Positions 12,001 through 25,671 of a DNA stretch of 64,000 bases are shown here, piece after piece. The position numbers and the translations under genes were made by a program. Where the stretch lies: positions 9,052,001 through 9,116,000 of the forward strand of contig OX387198.1 in the NCBI GenBank assembly GCA_947561715.1. The letters run 5' to 3'. Source of the stretch: Ascidia mentula (Eukaryota > Chordata > Ascidiacea > Phlebobranchia > Ascidiidae). The notes under the pieces are model-generated. The model saw only the letters and a list, made by a program, of their open reading frames with translations. It searched no databases and had not been told where the DNA came from. Position 1 is the first letter of the stretch. Each line of letters begins with the position of its first letter.

Positions 12001-13777
12001 GTTTGGCGAAAAGCAGTGTCAAGTCCAGTGGCAAATCTAGGGGGGTGTTTGGGTTTCAGAACACCCCCCTCAGTATTGTGCTATATTGTTTTGAGGGATG
12101 TAAAACTGTTAGTATTACGCAACGCAGGAGCGAACACTTCGGGTCAGTGTTTGTCTCCGCAATTTTTTTGTTTACCAGTCGTGCCCGATGCGTTCATGAC
12201 TCAAGTCTCTCACAGATGTGTAATCAAAAACCACAAAAACACAATTGCTTTTGGTATGAAACATATTTAAAATGTGTGAGGGGGCGGTGTACAGCACAGG
12301 GCTGTTACTAACGGGGCACATGATAGAAAAAAAAGATGTATAGTATTGTTGGTTCATTTTATCATTAAAGTTTCTTTAAAATAGCATTTAGATGACTATT
12401 TAATAATGTTACATAATAAATATCATTGGCATACCCATCAAAGTCTGTTGTGCTGAGCTTTTTCTCTGCTTGTTGAGTTCTCTTAAAACAATAGAAACTT
12501 GATTTAATAAACAGAAATTCATTGAACAGTGGGCCAATATTTTTGTCACAGACATAGACTAAAAGGACATTGAATATTAACTTGTGTGTTGATATACATA
12601 CATGGGCGTATCCAGGGGGGTCCGAGGGGTCCGGACCCCCCCTTTTGTGAAATATTTTGGTCTTTTTTGATAACTAAACAAACGCCACTGTATATTTTTG
12701 GTACCAGAAATTTTCTTTGACGTTGACCAAAAGCCCGCATCATTTTTCGTCAATTTACGGACGAAACGTCGTTTTTCAGTGGCCACATTGTAAGGACAAG
12801 CGGTTTACTTGCGTGAAAGGCAATTAGTTTAGTTGTTAAACTTTGAAAGCAGTAGTAATAAAACTACGGCGCAAGCACTACGGCAAAACCTCGCATCGAG
12901 TGTCCCATAGCGCTACACAATTGCGCAAGCCAGAAAGCCACCGTTTGTATGACGATTGGCGCGAACACCGGCGCTCGTATTTTTCGATTCTCGTCCACAA
13001 TTAACCTTGGTTTATACCTGAAAATCGGGGAATTTCCTACAAAATTTGGACCCCCCCCTATAAAAATTCCTGGATACGCCCCTTTATACATATATTACTT
13101 TACACCAAGAAAACTATAGTACATTACAAAAACTAAACATTATTGACATATGAGTTCATATGAAACACATTTAAAGATTAAGTTCTTTGCAAAATATCAG
13201 GTTTAGTCTGAGTTATGAAACTCACTTTATTGGTTTTCCTTCTTTTCAAGTGCCAGTAACAAAAATAAGCCCCAACTGCCAACAAAATCGCAACCACCAC
13301 AACAGTCACTCCAAACGCAATTGTGAAACCATTTGGTTTAGTTTGGTAGCTTTGTGCTGTGTTGTCTGTTGCAATAGTGCTTGCTGTGGTGGTGGTGCTG
13401 CTACTGCTGAGCGGAGAACTGTTGGTGGGTTGCACATAGCCTGGAATCGCATCGCAAGTTGTCTGGCTGTGGGCCTTTTTCAACACGGAAGTGCCCGGAT
13501 CACATTTTATGCATTTCGATTGAAGGTTGTTATTGCCACTGAAAAAAAGGCAGTTTTTATACTGTGGGCTATACCATCTCCCCATTTGTCCCCTATGCAT
13601 CTTAATTCATTCTATATTTCGGACACACCAGAGAGTTGCAGCTCACCTACAGATTTCCTCCAGTCTATAACCTGGTGGGCAACCACAGCAGTGCCAATCA
13701 CCAGAGTTAAATAGAGTCCGTCCATTCTCATTTGGTTCCAGATGTGGACATGGTGGTGGTGTCGGGGTTCCGTATAC
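9058..13777 (-). CDS. TNF-receptor-like death receptor A (5' end missing), at least 422 aa
   Basis: Eleven exons join in phase: 13647-13777, 13226-13538, 12435-12481, 11012-11072, 10830-10906, 10575-10647, 10385-10464, 10063-10114, 9749-9851, 9499-9630, 9058-9257. The first encodes a cysteine-rich repeat (PCPHL, then CCGCPPGYRL). The second carries CIKCDPGT, a Ser/Thr-rich stalk and a transmembrane helix (FGVTVVVVAILLAVGAYF) followed by basic residues. The last two encode the two halves of a death-domain-like fold. The Ser-rich exons at 10830-10906 and 10385-10464 both begin GKP(S/L)SDN and are duplicates. A signal-peptide exon is expected upstream, ending in phase 0, but was not found. Two large introns hold transposon remains. 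The family suggests a plasma-membrane receptor for a TNF-like ligand; the ligand is unknown. Confidence 0.8.
11845..11910 (+). mobile_element. Probable hAT-type transposon end (remnant)
   Basis: The sequence from about 11848, cagtggttcttaactggtgg, resembles the terminal inverted repeat of many hAT-superfamily elements. A matching opposite end was not found nearby, so this is likely a truncated relic in an intron of gene A. Confidence 0.4.
12604..13083 (+). mobile_element. MITE copy 2 with inverted ends
   Basis: The element begins GGGCGTATCCAGG and ends CCTGGATACGCCC. Both ends carry C/G homopolymer runs just inside. It is about 480 bp, encodes nothing recognisable, and is the inverted relative of the copy at 8318-8977. 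It sits in the intron of gene A between the transmembrane exon and the next linker exon. No convincing target duplication adjoins the ends. Confidence 0.75.
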
Positions 13778-16635
13778 CTATCAACGAAAATCCCAATAAT
13801 TTCCTTGTTGTATTTGCCTCTTTAGATTTAGTTAAGGCCCTATATCAGCATTTATACCCAAAACCAAGTTTTGAAGGCTATCAGCATTAATACACATACT
13901 GAGTGATTTGCTCTCTTGCCCACAACAATTCCTGTGGTCAATGAACCATGAAAATCTACTGGTACTATTCAAAGAGAAAAAAATTGATTGCAGTTGCATT
14001 GGACAAAACACAGCTTTGAGGAGCCTCTCAGAAGGATCTTTTGTCATATAGGATCGCAAAAACAGTCCTAGGGGCCAGGGGGCAACCAAAGCAACTTTCC
14101 TGTGACATTTTTTGCCATTGCGTATTGGATGAGGTTTTTGCGACTTACATTTTTGCAGCCTATAGGCTATATTTATCTAAAATAATGTCCGACCAGGGGC
14201 CGAAATTAAGGTATACTTCTGTTATTCAATTTTGAGCTACATCCCCTTGAAGATTTTGATGCTTTTTCAACTAACTTTTTCACAGCACCCAGCAGCACCA
14301 AATGACTAGCTGACTGAGAAAATCGAAAAATGCACAAACACGCTGAAAAAAGTCTAAAATTGAATCCAATGCATCACCGGTTGCCTTGTGACGTAACTGA
14401 GTTTCTCTATGACACAGAAGGCATTCCCCGCCGGCGAAACTTTTTTAAAAGAAATACTGATATGAGGTCTAAAAAGAATGTTTATTATCGGTGTAACAAT
14501 GGTTGCATGTCAAGCTCTTCATATGGAACATTTTACATAAATGTGTCGGTTTGTTGTCGTTCACTGCGACACAATTAATTTTTTAAGTTTGCCCTTCTTC
14601 CAAATGAGACTGTAGTATAGTGACTTGCGTGCGACCGTTGTCTCAGACGAACGTTTGTACAAGTGACGGACACTTTTGTTTGTTTTCACAGGCGCTGATC
14701 TAACTTGTGCGACGATGCGAACAGCTTGTCTGTCGGATATGCCCAGTTCGCCATAATTTTCACTCTTTGGTTGTACTACGGCATTTGTGCCTCTAAAAAC
14801 TTAGCTATTCGTTTGTGAAACTACTAAATTTGTATGCGACACCCACCATTCCTGTTTGTGTGAAGAGAATAATTTGTTTCAGGAACAATTCCACCAACAG
14901 CTTAAAACAGGTTGTAGTACTCCCGACTGCTCTCTGTATTGTATGACCCATGCCGCGCATGTGTGAATGTTATACAGGCAGCGAATCCTTTCTTCCTCAG
15001 TTTCTGAAACAGTACCAAATATTTGCTATCACACAAGGTATATTGTCATACGAATACGACCATCCACTTCGGTTTCGGATGAAGTCTACAATACAATCAA
15101 CGACCATCTGTCGTGAAAGGCTGTCACAGTTTGCTAACATATGCGCTCACCAAGGTTTATTTTTCGGGGCTTTCTTCGGGGAACCTCTCTCGGTAGGGTA
15201 TATCCAAGCTGAGGCCAATTATTACACGGCTTTATCTGCACTGTTTACTGTAAGACTTTCTGGCGGAATTTTGATTTGCGTCAGCAGTAAAATTGTTCTT
15301 TTCAAAAACTTTTCACTGACCAGCAGAAACTTTTAATCTGAAATGGCATAAAGTCAAGTCATTCAACCGCAAGTAAAGTAATATAATAGGTTTACCTCCT
15401 CTAAACGCGTGTGCTCATGTAGCACATCAACTTTCGACTCAAAGTAATGCGCTGTTACAAACTGTAATGGTGTCCCGAGAATTTGTGAAACTGCCACGCG
15501 TAATCGTGAATTTTAAGTAACAGGCCACACCTCGTTTTTTTTGCTAGCTGTACAGATCTACTTCACATTCACTTCTTTCGTATGAGCACAACACTTATTT
15601 TCTCTTGAGGTATACCTTTCCCAAACGCAAGGAATGGCTGTATGCCCCCCATGTTGGTGATTACCCGCGCTTTCCCCCGGCGGTGTTTTTCGATGTCGCA
15701 ATGAGCGGTTGGGGAAGTACCCGGGGGTTTTCAGGTGTTTTTCGGACAAAAAACTTCGAGCTAAAATATATTTTTATGCGTGTAAAATAAGCAACGGCAA
15801 TTCAAAATATTGCTTTGTTGCATAGCCAACAAAACAACAATATTTGTATATTTTCATTATTCTGGCGTTTTGTGGGGTATTATCAGTGTGTAATAACCTT
15901 TCATACATCGGTCGCGCGAAGTATTTGTTGTCAACAGCAGATGTTTATAAATTAAAAACTGCTGAATGGAAAGTGTTGGATGTAAGAAATTGAATGGTGC
16001 GTAAGTAAACCCGACGTGATGTTTGCGTTCATTTTAAACGCCCATTCCTCTTGACGCCACTGGCATTTTCTCTTGTAAGTGTGTGGGTTTGCGTGCGTTG
16101 CCCTTCTTGTGTTACATCAACCATGTTAAAACTAAGAGCTCCATTATGCGTCTCGCGTGCCTAGGATTTCTGAGGAAATCACGCGAGTTGTTTCTTATCG
16201 ACAGTAGAATTTATCAAACCGATACTCAATACTCATTCTCTCGTTCCCAAAATAAAAACAAGTCTTTGGGTGCACAATTAAAATAACTGGCAGGTAATAA
16301 AGCGCATTGTGACGTCACAGACACCATTCTTCATGCGTGAGTCACGTATCGCTTCTGTTCTTAAGTTACATTGATTGTGTTGTGGTGAAATTGGGAACTT
16401 CTTATTATAGGATTCAATGGTTGCTTAAAAACATATAATCACATCAAAACGTACATAACTACAAAGAACCATGTCGACTATGTTTACGACTCTAAGCACA
16501 ATCCGTGAATTACCAATTGCAAACAAAATTGATAAATTTCTACACAAAACCGAATATTGAAGATAAAAAGTACATTTAAAGATGACATACAAATGGCAAG
16601 AAGTCGTAACAAACACAACGCTAAGATCTTGGAGA
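13778..16635. other. Intergenic A-B, should hold gene A signal exon
   Basis: No complete gene was found. The signal-peptide exon and promoter of gene A are expected here but could not be picked out. The plus-strand frame at 14950-15336 (128 codons) has no recognisable domain or splice partners and is probably chance. Confidence 0.4.
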
Positions 16636-19600
16636 CTACAGTTTTGTTTCCAGCACCGTCTGTCGCGTCTCGCGCGGCAAATTTTCTTCCAACTTTTGGG
16701 CAAGCAACACTTGTCGTGTCGACTTGAAGTATTGAACGATATCGTGTGACTGCAAGGAGCTGCCATTTGCATTGTAGATTAACAAAAATGTTTCAAGCAG
16801 ACATTCGCTCGTCGAACCTGAAGAAAATGATGGAAACATAGTGAGGTTTGGTGCAACACAATAGTAAGGTTTCAAACAGGACCAGTCCAAATCGGGCCCC
16901 GCAGAAACACAAACAAAATGGTCAAATCCCCCAACTTTATTGTCGGATGACCTTTTCTTAGGTAAAGAATAGGCCCCGCAAAAAGTTATAAATTTGCTCA
17001 TTTGGCCTATTTGTATATTTGTTAAAGTAAGTTTTTAAAACTGGTTGCCGGATAACTGAATTAGCTGCACTCCAGGGTCATTTAACTCCAATGGTTGGAC
17101 AATATTTTGGTTAAAAAGTTGCAGGCCGCGGATCTGCACAATGGCATAGGCTAACATTTACTTGTTTTGGGCGAACAAGCGAAACAGTCTATAATTTTAC
17201 TTGTTTTTGGGCAAACTGTCATATTGGGCCTTAAACGGCACTTTTTAACTTGAAAAAATTCCCATTTTTGGCAGACTGTAATCGAATATAATATATCCGT
17301 ATGGGATTATAATCAGACCAGGAAAAGTTCTAGGAACGGTATGAGCAAAAGACTTACTGTTACGTTTTTGGATTTCTTTCAAAACTTGCTCTCCCAAGTT
17401 GAAGGAACGACCGAACTTCATCACATCACTGTCACTCAATATTATATCCGGGCACAAGTTTGTAATGTTGGAAAAAAAATCTTTGATAGCTGACATTTGA
17501 CCTACACAAAAGAATTGACGTCAAACTTGGTATTAAGTTTCTGTATGCTGTTGTAATTTTTGTAGAAACATCACATAGCTAGGTATAATCTTTCAAACTT
17601 CCGATATTATTATAAAAATGAAATTTTCGTACATTTAAAATGAAACTGTGAGTCAGCGGACAAAAACAACTTACTTTCCTTCCGGTATTGGTTGGTTGTG
17701 GAGCGAGAGTTACTCCTGCTCCTTGCGTCTGAATCTTCTACATCAAATTCTCCAACTGGTGACACAGGTGTGCTCATGTGTTCTTGCTCTCCCGGCTCCA
17801 GCACCTTTGCCGAGCATACGCCTTTTGTATCCTGAATGTAGGTTACCATGTTATGTTGTTGCAGGTTAGAGATTAGAGATTTAATTCCAATGTTGACGTC
17901 ACGCTTACCTCGCAATAAACCTGTGAGTTGCCGTTTGTCTGACTTGTTTCGCCATTTTCTCTGGCTTTCTTAATGTCGACTCTGTGTTTGAGTAAAATTC
18001 GCATCGCGTGGAGCAAAAGTATAAAAGTTTGTACCAAATTCAAATGTTTAATGTTGAACTAATAAAATGATACAGTTCTTTGCAGGTCGTAATAGTTTGT
18101 CCATACTTTTGAAAACAAAATTTAGCATATGAGATGCAAGATTCGAGCATGCGTACAAACGTTAGAAATTGACTCACCTCAAATCGTCAGAATAATTTCG
18201 CGTGTGTTTGAAAGGTTTCAATGGGGCTGCCCTGCGTGTTAAAATAAATCCCAACTTAGAAATGTTTTTATGCAGCAGTTAGCAGTAATTTCTTACGTTG
18301 TTTGTTCTTCTACGGGTGGAAGGTGCTGCTCAAACAACGTGTTGCTTTCATTTGTTTCTTGAAGTGAAGACGTTACGTCGAAATGTTGTTTTTCCTGCGT
18401 AAAAGAATGTGTAAACGTTGTGACGTCACTTCAACACAATTCTAATACAAGTTGTGTTGTATGTTGTAAGTACCGTCGTGTTCTTTCTTCGTTTTCGGCG
18501 GTAGCAAACAATTGTCGGTATTAAAACGCAGCAGCTGACCAACAAGGTGAATGAAATGACGAGCAAGTAAAAATCTGGTCAAGAAAGGCGCATTAGCAAA
18601 TGTCGCAAACATTCCAAACACTATTTGGTGCGATTCAATGTTGGTGATGGATAACGAATAAGTTTTTTATGAACGTTACGTCAACATTCTAAATGCCTTT
18701 CCCTTTTGTTCAGTAATAAAGCATGGCTTCAGCATAAAGATATTTCAGTCACTACTAACTTGTATGGTTTTCGGTAGTGACTACCTCCGTTCCAGTTGTC
18801 ACTTTTGTGTGCGACTTTAACATAAAAGATCGCTTATTGCTGAAAGGAAAGGACGTTAAAATACTCTGTACAAACCCGTCATAACTGGACAAATACGCAA
18901 TATAGCAGAACAATGACCTTGTGGAATGTGAGATTACTGTTGTTGGCATTTCTGTTTTGTTTATGACTGTTGTTGTTGCTGGTGGAGATGTTGTGGTTAT
19001 TGTAACAGCAATTGTTGTGGTGGGACGGTTGTCTACATCGCAAATCCTTTTATTATGGGAGTTGTCGGTAACGTAGAGTCCTTTTGCGCATCGTTCACAT
19101 ATGGTGGTATTGAACTTTCCAGGTCTGTATTAAGGTTACAAAAAAACTGTAAAACCAGTGCTGAATATATGCTGGAACGATCCGGAACGCCGTTCCTTAA
19201 AAAAAAATTCTTGCCAGTTCGCCGTTCCGGTATGAATTCAACGACATGTGTATCCCAAATACATGACAGAAACTAAAATTTTGTTCACTATGTTAGGATA
19301 TGTCGCAGAGTATACGAAGCCACAATGGTTTGTTTTTTCTGTCAATTTAATCGTTGCGGTAAGAATGATTTTTACTAACAACCCTGATTAAAACGACACC
19401 TTCATACATAGGCCGAAGCACCATCACCATACAGACGTGACATTTTTCAAAAAGGTAAGTTTAACAACCTAAGGGGGCGTGGGAGTTCTATTAAACAAAA
19501 CAGTATCCATTATTGCAGTTCTTTTGCTAGTATTTTTGCAAAACGAAAAACAAACTCACATACGTAATTTTGAAATTGTTGCACTTTCCCATAACTACAG

Positions 19601-19931
19601 TGTTTACTTACATGCAACTGAGCACCAGTCTAAATCCTGGCTGACATCCACAGCAATGATGTGTTTCTCCATTCTCACCCATCTCGATTAGTTTTCTGTA
19701 TAAACCCTCTTTGAGATGTGGACAGGGGTCAATTGAGCGACTCTTTTCAACAAACGTATGTCAGAAAAAATGGTTGTTGTATGCTTTCAACATTAAAGTG
19801 CTCTAACAGTTTATATTTATACTCACTCTGGGCTTGCGGCCGTATGCAGTGACGGACACAAGAATGATCCACGACGTGCAAATTTTTAAGAACAGAGTGC
19901 CACAGTTAGTATGAATATATTTTACTTCCAT
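16636..19931 (-). CDS. TNF-receptor-like death receptor B, 443 aa
   Basis: Eleven exons join in phase: 19827-19931, 19612-19742, 18918-19124, 18760-18839, 18474-18574, 18297-18394, 18178-18231, 17909-17981, 17675-17831, 17358-17501, 16636-16817. Residues 1-35 hold a signal peptide (ATG at 19931). The first cysteine-rich repeat (about 36-79) has DPCPHL and CCGCQPGFRL; the second begins PGKFNTTICERCAKG. A threonine-rich stalk leads to a transmembrane segment near 176-198 (FYLLVISFTLLVSCCVLIPT) and a basic stop-transfer. The cytoplasmic part has five linker exons with two TRAF2-type motifs, SLQET and PVEEQ, before a death domain (about 336-430) split at phase 1. Inferred role: plasma-membrane receptor signalling through TRAF-like and death-fold adaptors. 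Confidence 0.85.
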
Positions 19932-20045
19932 ACCAGAATTTTTAAACTAGAAGAATGTCGATTTAAGTTAGTCAATGCATTGTGTGTGTTCTATATTGCC
20001 TTACATTCCATCGCGGCAGTGGATACATAAAGCTGTCTTTATTAA

Positions 20046-20105
20046 GCATTATTTACCAATGACGTAAGCATTATTTACCAATGACGTAGGCATTATTTAC
20101 CAATG
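20046..20105. repeat. 22-bp tandem repeat with CRE-like sites upstream of gene B
   Basis: The unit gcattatttaccaatgacgta occurs two full times and a third time in part, only 115 bp upstream of the gene B start codon. Each full unit holds TGACGTA, the core of CREB/ATF binding sites. Position suggests a promoter element, but this is inference. Confidence 0.55.
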
Positions 20106-22353
20106 TTTCACCTCCTTTCAAAATATTGCGAAATTCCTAACATTTTTTAAGGTTATTGTTGCTTTCTGCGATAACCAGTTTTACCTGCAGTGCAGAAGTA
20201 TTCTATCGAAACAAAATAAATTATCTGACAAAGTTGGTAAAATCGGCTGACGCTGGCGAAAGCTTACAATAAATAAAGGTGGTGCAATCTCCTCGCTCAC
20301 GCGACCAAGCACCGAACCACTACAAGTCTCCTTGGCACAAACTAAAGGTTTCGGATATGAGTAACAAGAACCTCTTTTATTCCTCGACTGCCATCTTTCG
20401 GCATAAATATAATAACGCCTGTGCTTAACGTTTGGGAGACGAGTGTTGAGATATGGAACATTCGGGAAAGGTTTGGGGGGAATAACCGGGTACATTTACT
20501 GTCGCGCAAACAATACTGTTTGTTAACAAGGCTGATGACGTAGCAAATAATTTCGACAGTTGTACACCACAGTTGGGTCAATGATATAATTATAAATACA
20601 AATACTTCAAACTTGCAAATACACTCACCAAAGTTAATTAATCCCGATTTCCGAAATTCAAAAGATATAATTTGAAAAAAATAAATTGCTCAAAAATAGC
20701 AAACAATTTTCCATGCCACGTCTCCAACCTCCATAACGGTGTAATTTTAAAATTTTCGATGAAACAAAATTAAGAACTCTCAATCACAAGTATGTGAAAG
20801 AATGTTTTAAGTTAATTACATTAGGCTCAATCTTAATGTAATTACAAGTTTGTAAGTGTGCTCTATGCATCAAATTTTTGAAGGAGTTATAATAGGCTTA
20901 TAATATCATACACAACATTTATATTATTGCCTTTCTTAAACTCTTACATTTTGCTTTGACGAAATGGAAAAAGTCCAATAGCCATTAACTGCAATGCACT
21001 GATATGTAAAAAATATAAAAAAAATATCACCAAACCTGTCACTATTATATAAAGTGTCATCTAATGCAGAATCTAATATTGCAAGGGAATTTAATGTTTA
21101 TGTGACTAAGCATCGCCTTTGAAGGGTAACGATTTAAAAAAAAAATGGTTAAACATGGGATCTCCTTTTTCCGTCTGTCTAAGATTAAAAAGTTTTTCTG
21201 AGCCACAGGAATTTTGTCATGTGTAAATTTATTAGCAAAGGTTTATCGAACACTGAAAGTGTGTCAAAATGCCTGAATTAGCACTCAACATAATGTTTAC
21301 TAATGAACTATTATAATATTACACATTATAATTTTCTATTAACTTCACAAAATGAAATTATATTATAAGGTGTGGTTATTTTACTGAACTTATCTAGAAA
21401 AAGAATCTATTGGAATTAAAACTCATAGGCACATTTAACACTATGATTATGATACAGAACACGATAATTTTTAAAACATACATTACATGTTAGTAATATA
21501 CAAGAAAACAGCTCGTTTTTTTTTACAAGAAAACAAATAAAATCATTTGAAGACTGTTCAAAATGACACCCAAAGTTCATTCTTTGTGTGAGAATTTTTT
21601 GCAAGGGCAGTATGTCACAGTCATATTAAGTGTTAATAATTGTCTGGTGCCTCTAAAAAATAGTACTGCAGGTAATGAATATAGTACATTAATCCCTTGA
21701 CATTCTCAGTTGTAGAGAATGTTGATGTAGAACACAGGTCAACTATGACCAAGTTTTCAAAAACCTACAACTTCAACTTTAAATATTATCATAACACACT
21801 AAAACACTTGTATTTTGTCCGGTCCCCCATTAAGTTCTACAATAAAGAAATATGTGTAATATGAGGGCATTGTGTATTGGTAAAGCATTGGTGTAAAATT
21901 ATCAGCATTTTCCCTAATGAAGTTGCTACAGGAAGTTATAATGCTATTTCAGGAAGCAGTTTAGTGTTTTAGTTAGGCACAACCACAATTAAGAGCATGC
22001 AGGATTTGTTTGGCACACATTGCACTGATAACAGAAACAGTGGGAATTTCATATCAATCTGAATAGCAGAATACTTGATCCCAAAGGTAACAGTAAAAAA
22101 GGTAACTACTGTAAATGGCAAATTAATACTTGATTATCCTGGCCCCAACATTGTTGACCCAGGTCCATAAGTTTATAAATGTGCTTCAAAACTGCAAATG
22201 TCTGTCACAAAGATTGATCGGTTTGGCACCAATGACAATAAATCAATGGATATTCAGTTTGGCACCAGTGACAATAAAGGCAATGGATATTCATCCGTTT
22301 AGTTTGCAAAACAAATGAAGAAAAGAGTTCAATAAAATAGAAGGAAAAATACT
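20106..22353. other. Intergenic B-C, no gene seen
   Basis: Very AT-rich sequence with only short frames. A small internal repeat with sttggcacca(a/g)tgacaata occurs twice near 22222 and 22260. No transposon ends or RNA genes were identified. Confidence 0.5.
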
Positions 22354-25001
22354 TTACATGTCACTGCTGGTTGTAAGTAAGTCCTTTTCAAGAGTTTCAG
22401 CAAAGCAATTCATTTGTAGCTCTTTCATTTTGTCAATAAACTGTTTGACAGTAAAATCTTTTTTACGGTTCTGACAGTGAGTCACAATGCTCACAAAATA
22501 CTGAACCACATCGCCTACACATAAAACAATTTTTCAATACAAGTTACGATAGATAAATTCGATACAAGTTACAATAGATAAATTCGATAGAAGTTACAAC
22601 AGATAAATTCGAAACAAGTTACAATAGATAAATTCGAAACAAGTTACAATAGATAAATTCGATACACGTTACAACAGATAAATGCAATTTCTGTGAGCTG
22701 CAGACAGATGGCCATAGCTCACAAATCATATTATTGGCTCCACTTTTCTTGGATAAATGCAATACAAGATACAATAGATTTTGCTTACCCTCATGTTGTT
22801 TTGAGATTTGATCACTGTCAATTTCACCGATTCCAAGCATCCTTGCCAGTTTTCTTCCTTCCGCATGGGTGAGGAGGATGTGTTTGTGCTTGTAAGGAAA
22901 CACAGTGATGGCTTTCTTCACTAAAATTGTTACAAGTTAAATGACAGTGGAAGCTTTATGAAGGCAGAAAGAACATAATAACTCTGGGTCTAAGAGCAAG
23001 ACAATCATGTGGCTGTAATCACATTTATGTTAAAGTAATGTATTCCACAAAGAAAAAACAATTTCAACCATACCATAGAGAGTTTGTTAGGTGTTTATTC
23101 AAAAAAATAGGTATCAATGCAAATAGACATTATCATATGTTAGAAAATTTTGCTGTAGTTTTGTTTATTTTTTGTTCTCTCCGACATAAGATCACAAATA
23201 CACTTATGCAAGAATCCAAAAAAATGTTTATCCCAAAACATTATGACAGATGGTAAAGTCTATAAGGGATTAGTTTAAAACTTACACAAGTCAATGTTTT
23301 CTTTGGTGGTACATTTGATCACAGTTGCTCGCTGCACGGCAGTGTATGCTGGAAGAGCATCGCCATGTGCCGTATCCATTGTTGTTTGTATACTGGATGC
23401 ACTTTTGTTCTTGTTAATAGCCTCCACCTCTTCTTTGCGTTGTATTTCCAACAGTTCGACAGCTTCATTTGCTCTGCACCAATACAAGAAACAAATAATG
23501 GCCCACAATGCACAAAAGAGCTTGCTTTTAAACATGATAAGCCTGGCATTGTTTCAACACATATTTTGTCTTTTCGGCATTGTCTAACGTGTATATCATT
23601 AACAGAAATGGCAGAGATTTCCAGTTTTTTTGGTATAGACTCAAATATGCACACAACCAGGAGTAAGTAGGCTCATAATGTTGATACATCTCCTTTTTTA
23701 CCCATTGGTGTTGCCGCTTCTAATGTTTTCTTCCTTGTACATCCCATCCTGGTTTTGTGCATGGTTCACTGTCCTCTAAAAGAATAAATTTTGTTACTTT
23801 AGGACAATCAGAACCATAGCAGTATTACATTCAAAAAATAGTTTTATTGAAAATATTTTAGGACATTTGTACCTATTCAGGGTAAAAATTTTTTGCACAT
23901 ATTACACTGACGTAATTGTCTAACATCCATTATGGAGAGTTTGCATAATATTTGCAAACAAGTTTTTGAAAATGACTTTGCTGTAGTTCCAGACTTTGCA
24001 ATGGAAAAAAATTATTTACCTTTGAGCATTTTGAGCAGAAGATTTTCTTCCAGCTAACATCAGGCGACTTACTACAACCAATTACAACCAAGACGGCAAT
24101 TACACCAGAAACAACACCAACACCAAATGATATTATGTCTGTTGTCATGCAACAAAAACAAACAGTTTATATTTTGAACAGCTGAATGGCTCAAGGGCAA
24201 CATACCTGACACTTCAATAATATTACCACTTGCTGGTGATTTTGTTGTTGGTGGTTCAAAATCTGTGACCAAACATGTTGTTTTGTCATGTAGCTTATCA
24301 GGAATATAAGTTCCATCCTCACACTTTTCACATTGTGTAGTATTGTATTGCTTGAGCCTGCAAGATAAAACTGTGATTGGTATGACCACATGCTAACCTA
24401 ACGACACACAACTAAAGAAAGAAATAATTTTTAACAGAACATGTTAAAAAATTAGTTCCACTGTACAGTGCACAAAACAGGTCAAAGTGACTTTGCAGTT
24501 ATTGTTTGCAGAAACTTGATTTAAGTGTATTACTTGCAGATTTTTACAAGTCGATGATTTGGTGGACATCCACAACAGCGTCTCAAAGTATCATCCTCAG
24601 ACATTTTAATGAGTTTTCTGCCATATTCATCTCCCTTCAAATGTGGACATGGATCAGAGAGGTCTTTCACATTAACTTGCTGAAATGAATAAAGTAAATA
24701 CAATTGATACAAATGTGGTGAATAACAAGACTTAAAATGAGTGGCAGGGGATCAATAAGATTTTCATTGGAATGCAGAAAAAATTCTTTTTCCAACAAAA
24801 ATTTTACTGACGCAGTGGTAGGCCATTGTGATTTGCATTTTGTGCATACTGACATAAAATAGCACCACCAAACAGGACAGGGTGATTTGTATTGTTTAAC
24901 AACTAAATTTTACAACATTTTGGCAAAGCGGATAAAACCAATTCAATACAAAAGAAACTTACCCCCAGAAGACTAAGACTCAGCATCAATGGGAAGAGCA
25001 T
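22354..25001 (-). CDS. TNF-receptor-like death receptor C, 336 aa
   Basis: Eight exons join in phase: 24963-25001, 24534-24679, 24206-24357, 24020-24138, 23702-23775, 23286-23473, 22789-22920, 22354-22514. Exon 1 encodes a compact signal peptide (MLFPLMLSLSLLG). The first cysteine-rich repeat (about 14-61) has DPCPHL and CCGCPPNHRL; the second has CEKCEDGTYIPDKLHDKTTC. A transmembrane segment lies near 115-137 (IISFGVGVVSGVIAVLVVIG). Only two linker exons separate it from the death domain (about 240-330). It is the shortest receptor of the array and perhaps nearest to the basic plan. A 25-bp minisatellite lies in the intron that splits the death domain. Confidence 0.87.
22539..22687. repeat. 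25-bp minisatellite in the death-domain intron of gene C
   Basis: Six head-to-tail copies of a unit like acaagttacaatagataaa followed by ttcgat, with few changes between copies. A seventh degraded copy lies near 22750-22778. It starts 25 bp from the splice acceptor of the last exon. Confidence 0.85.
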
Positions 25002-25671
25002 TGCAGTATATACAGTAACAATTAACTCAAACAGCAATAATAATCAAAAATAGAGAGATATGTTTGACATAAGTGGTTAATTTTCCTAAAGAACATGAAA
25101 TCAAAGAAGTTATCAGAAAAGTTGCCTAGCGATCACCTGGGGAATCACCGCTTGTGTAAAACCCTGGGAAAACAAGAAACATAGAATTGCATGTTGAAAA
25201 TAACTTGTCCAGAACACTTAAATTTATTTGTCACCAAAAAGACAGAATAACCTTTGCAAGTCTTGTTCGAACAGGAGTCAGATATTTTTTTACAGCGTTT
25301 ACTACAGAATCCACGAAAAGTGTTATGTTGCTTGTAACGTCCGTTGAACGCGCCCCGGTTCTTGGTGCGGAACGTCACACGAGGCGGAATTCCCGCAGTC
25401 AAAACGCGTATCCTTAATGGGCCTCAAACTCGCTCACTCAGTTGATGTTATTCTTGTTGTCGAGTGTGCAGTACGCAATCGTACGCAAGAAAGAATGAAT
25501 TTGAAATGAAGACGATATACAGACGTCGGGAGTAGACGAAATACACGTAGGACACGTGGACCCTTAGAACACGGTTTCTACACAGAGGGCAATGTGTCAA
25601 ACAAATACACTTCACACGTAGTTAAACAGTATAAGGCTTACCAACTATTTGGGAACCGGGAATCTCCGGAC
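25002..25671. other. 5' flank of gene C, no further feature
   Basis: Presumed promoter region of gene C. No supported coding sequence; the 85-codon minus-strand frame here has no recognisable domain. Confidence 0.4.

Noticed and set aside
13187-13714. Plus-strand 175-codon frame
   Set aside because: It is antisense to the cysteine-rich and transmembrane exons of gene A, which have splice signals and recognisable domains.
14950-15336. Plus-strand 128-codon frame
   Set aside because: No family resemblance and no flanking splice signals; likely chance.
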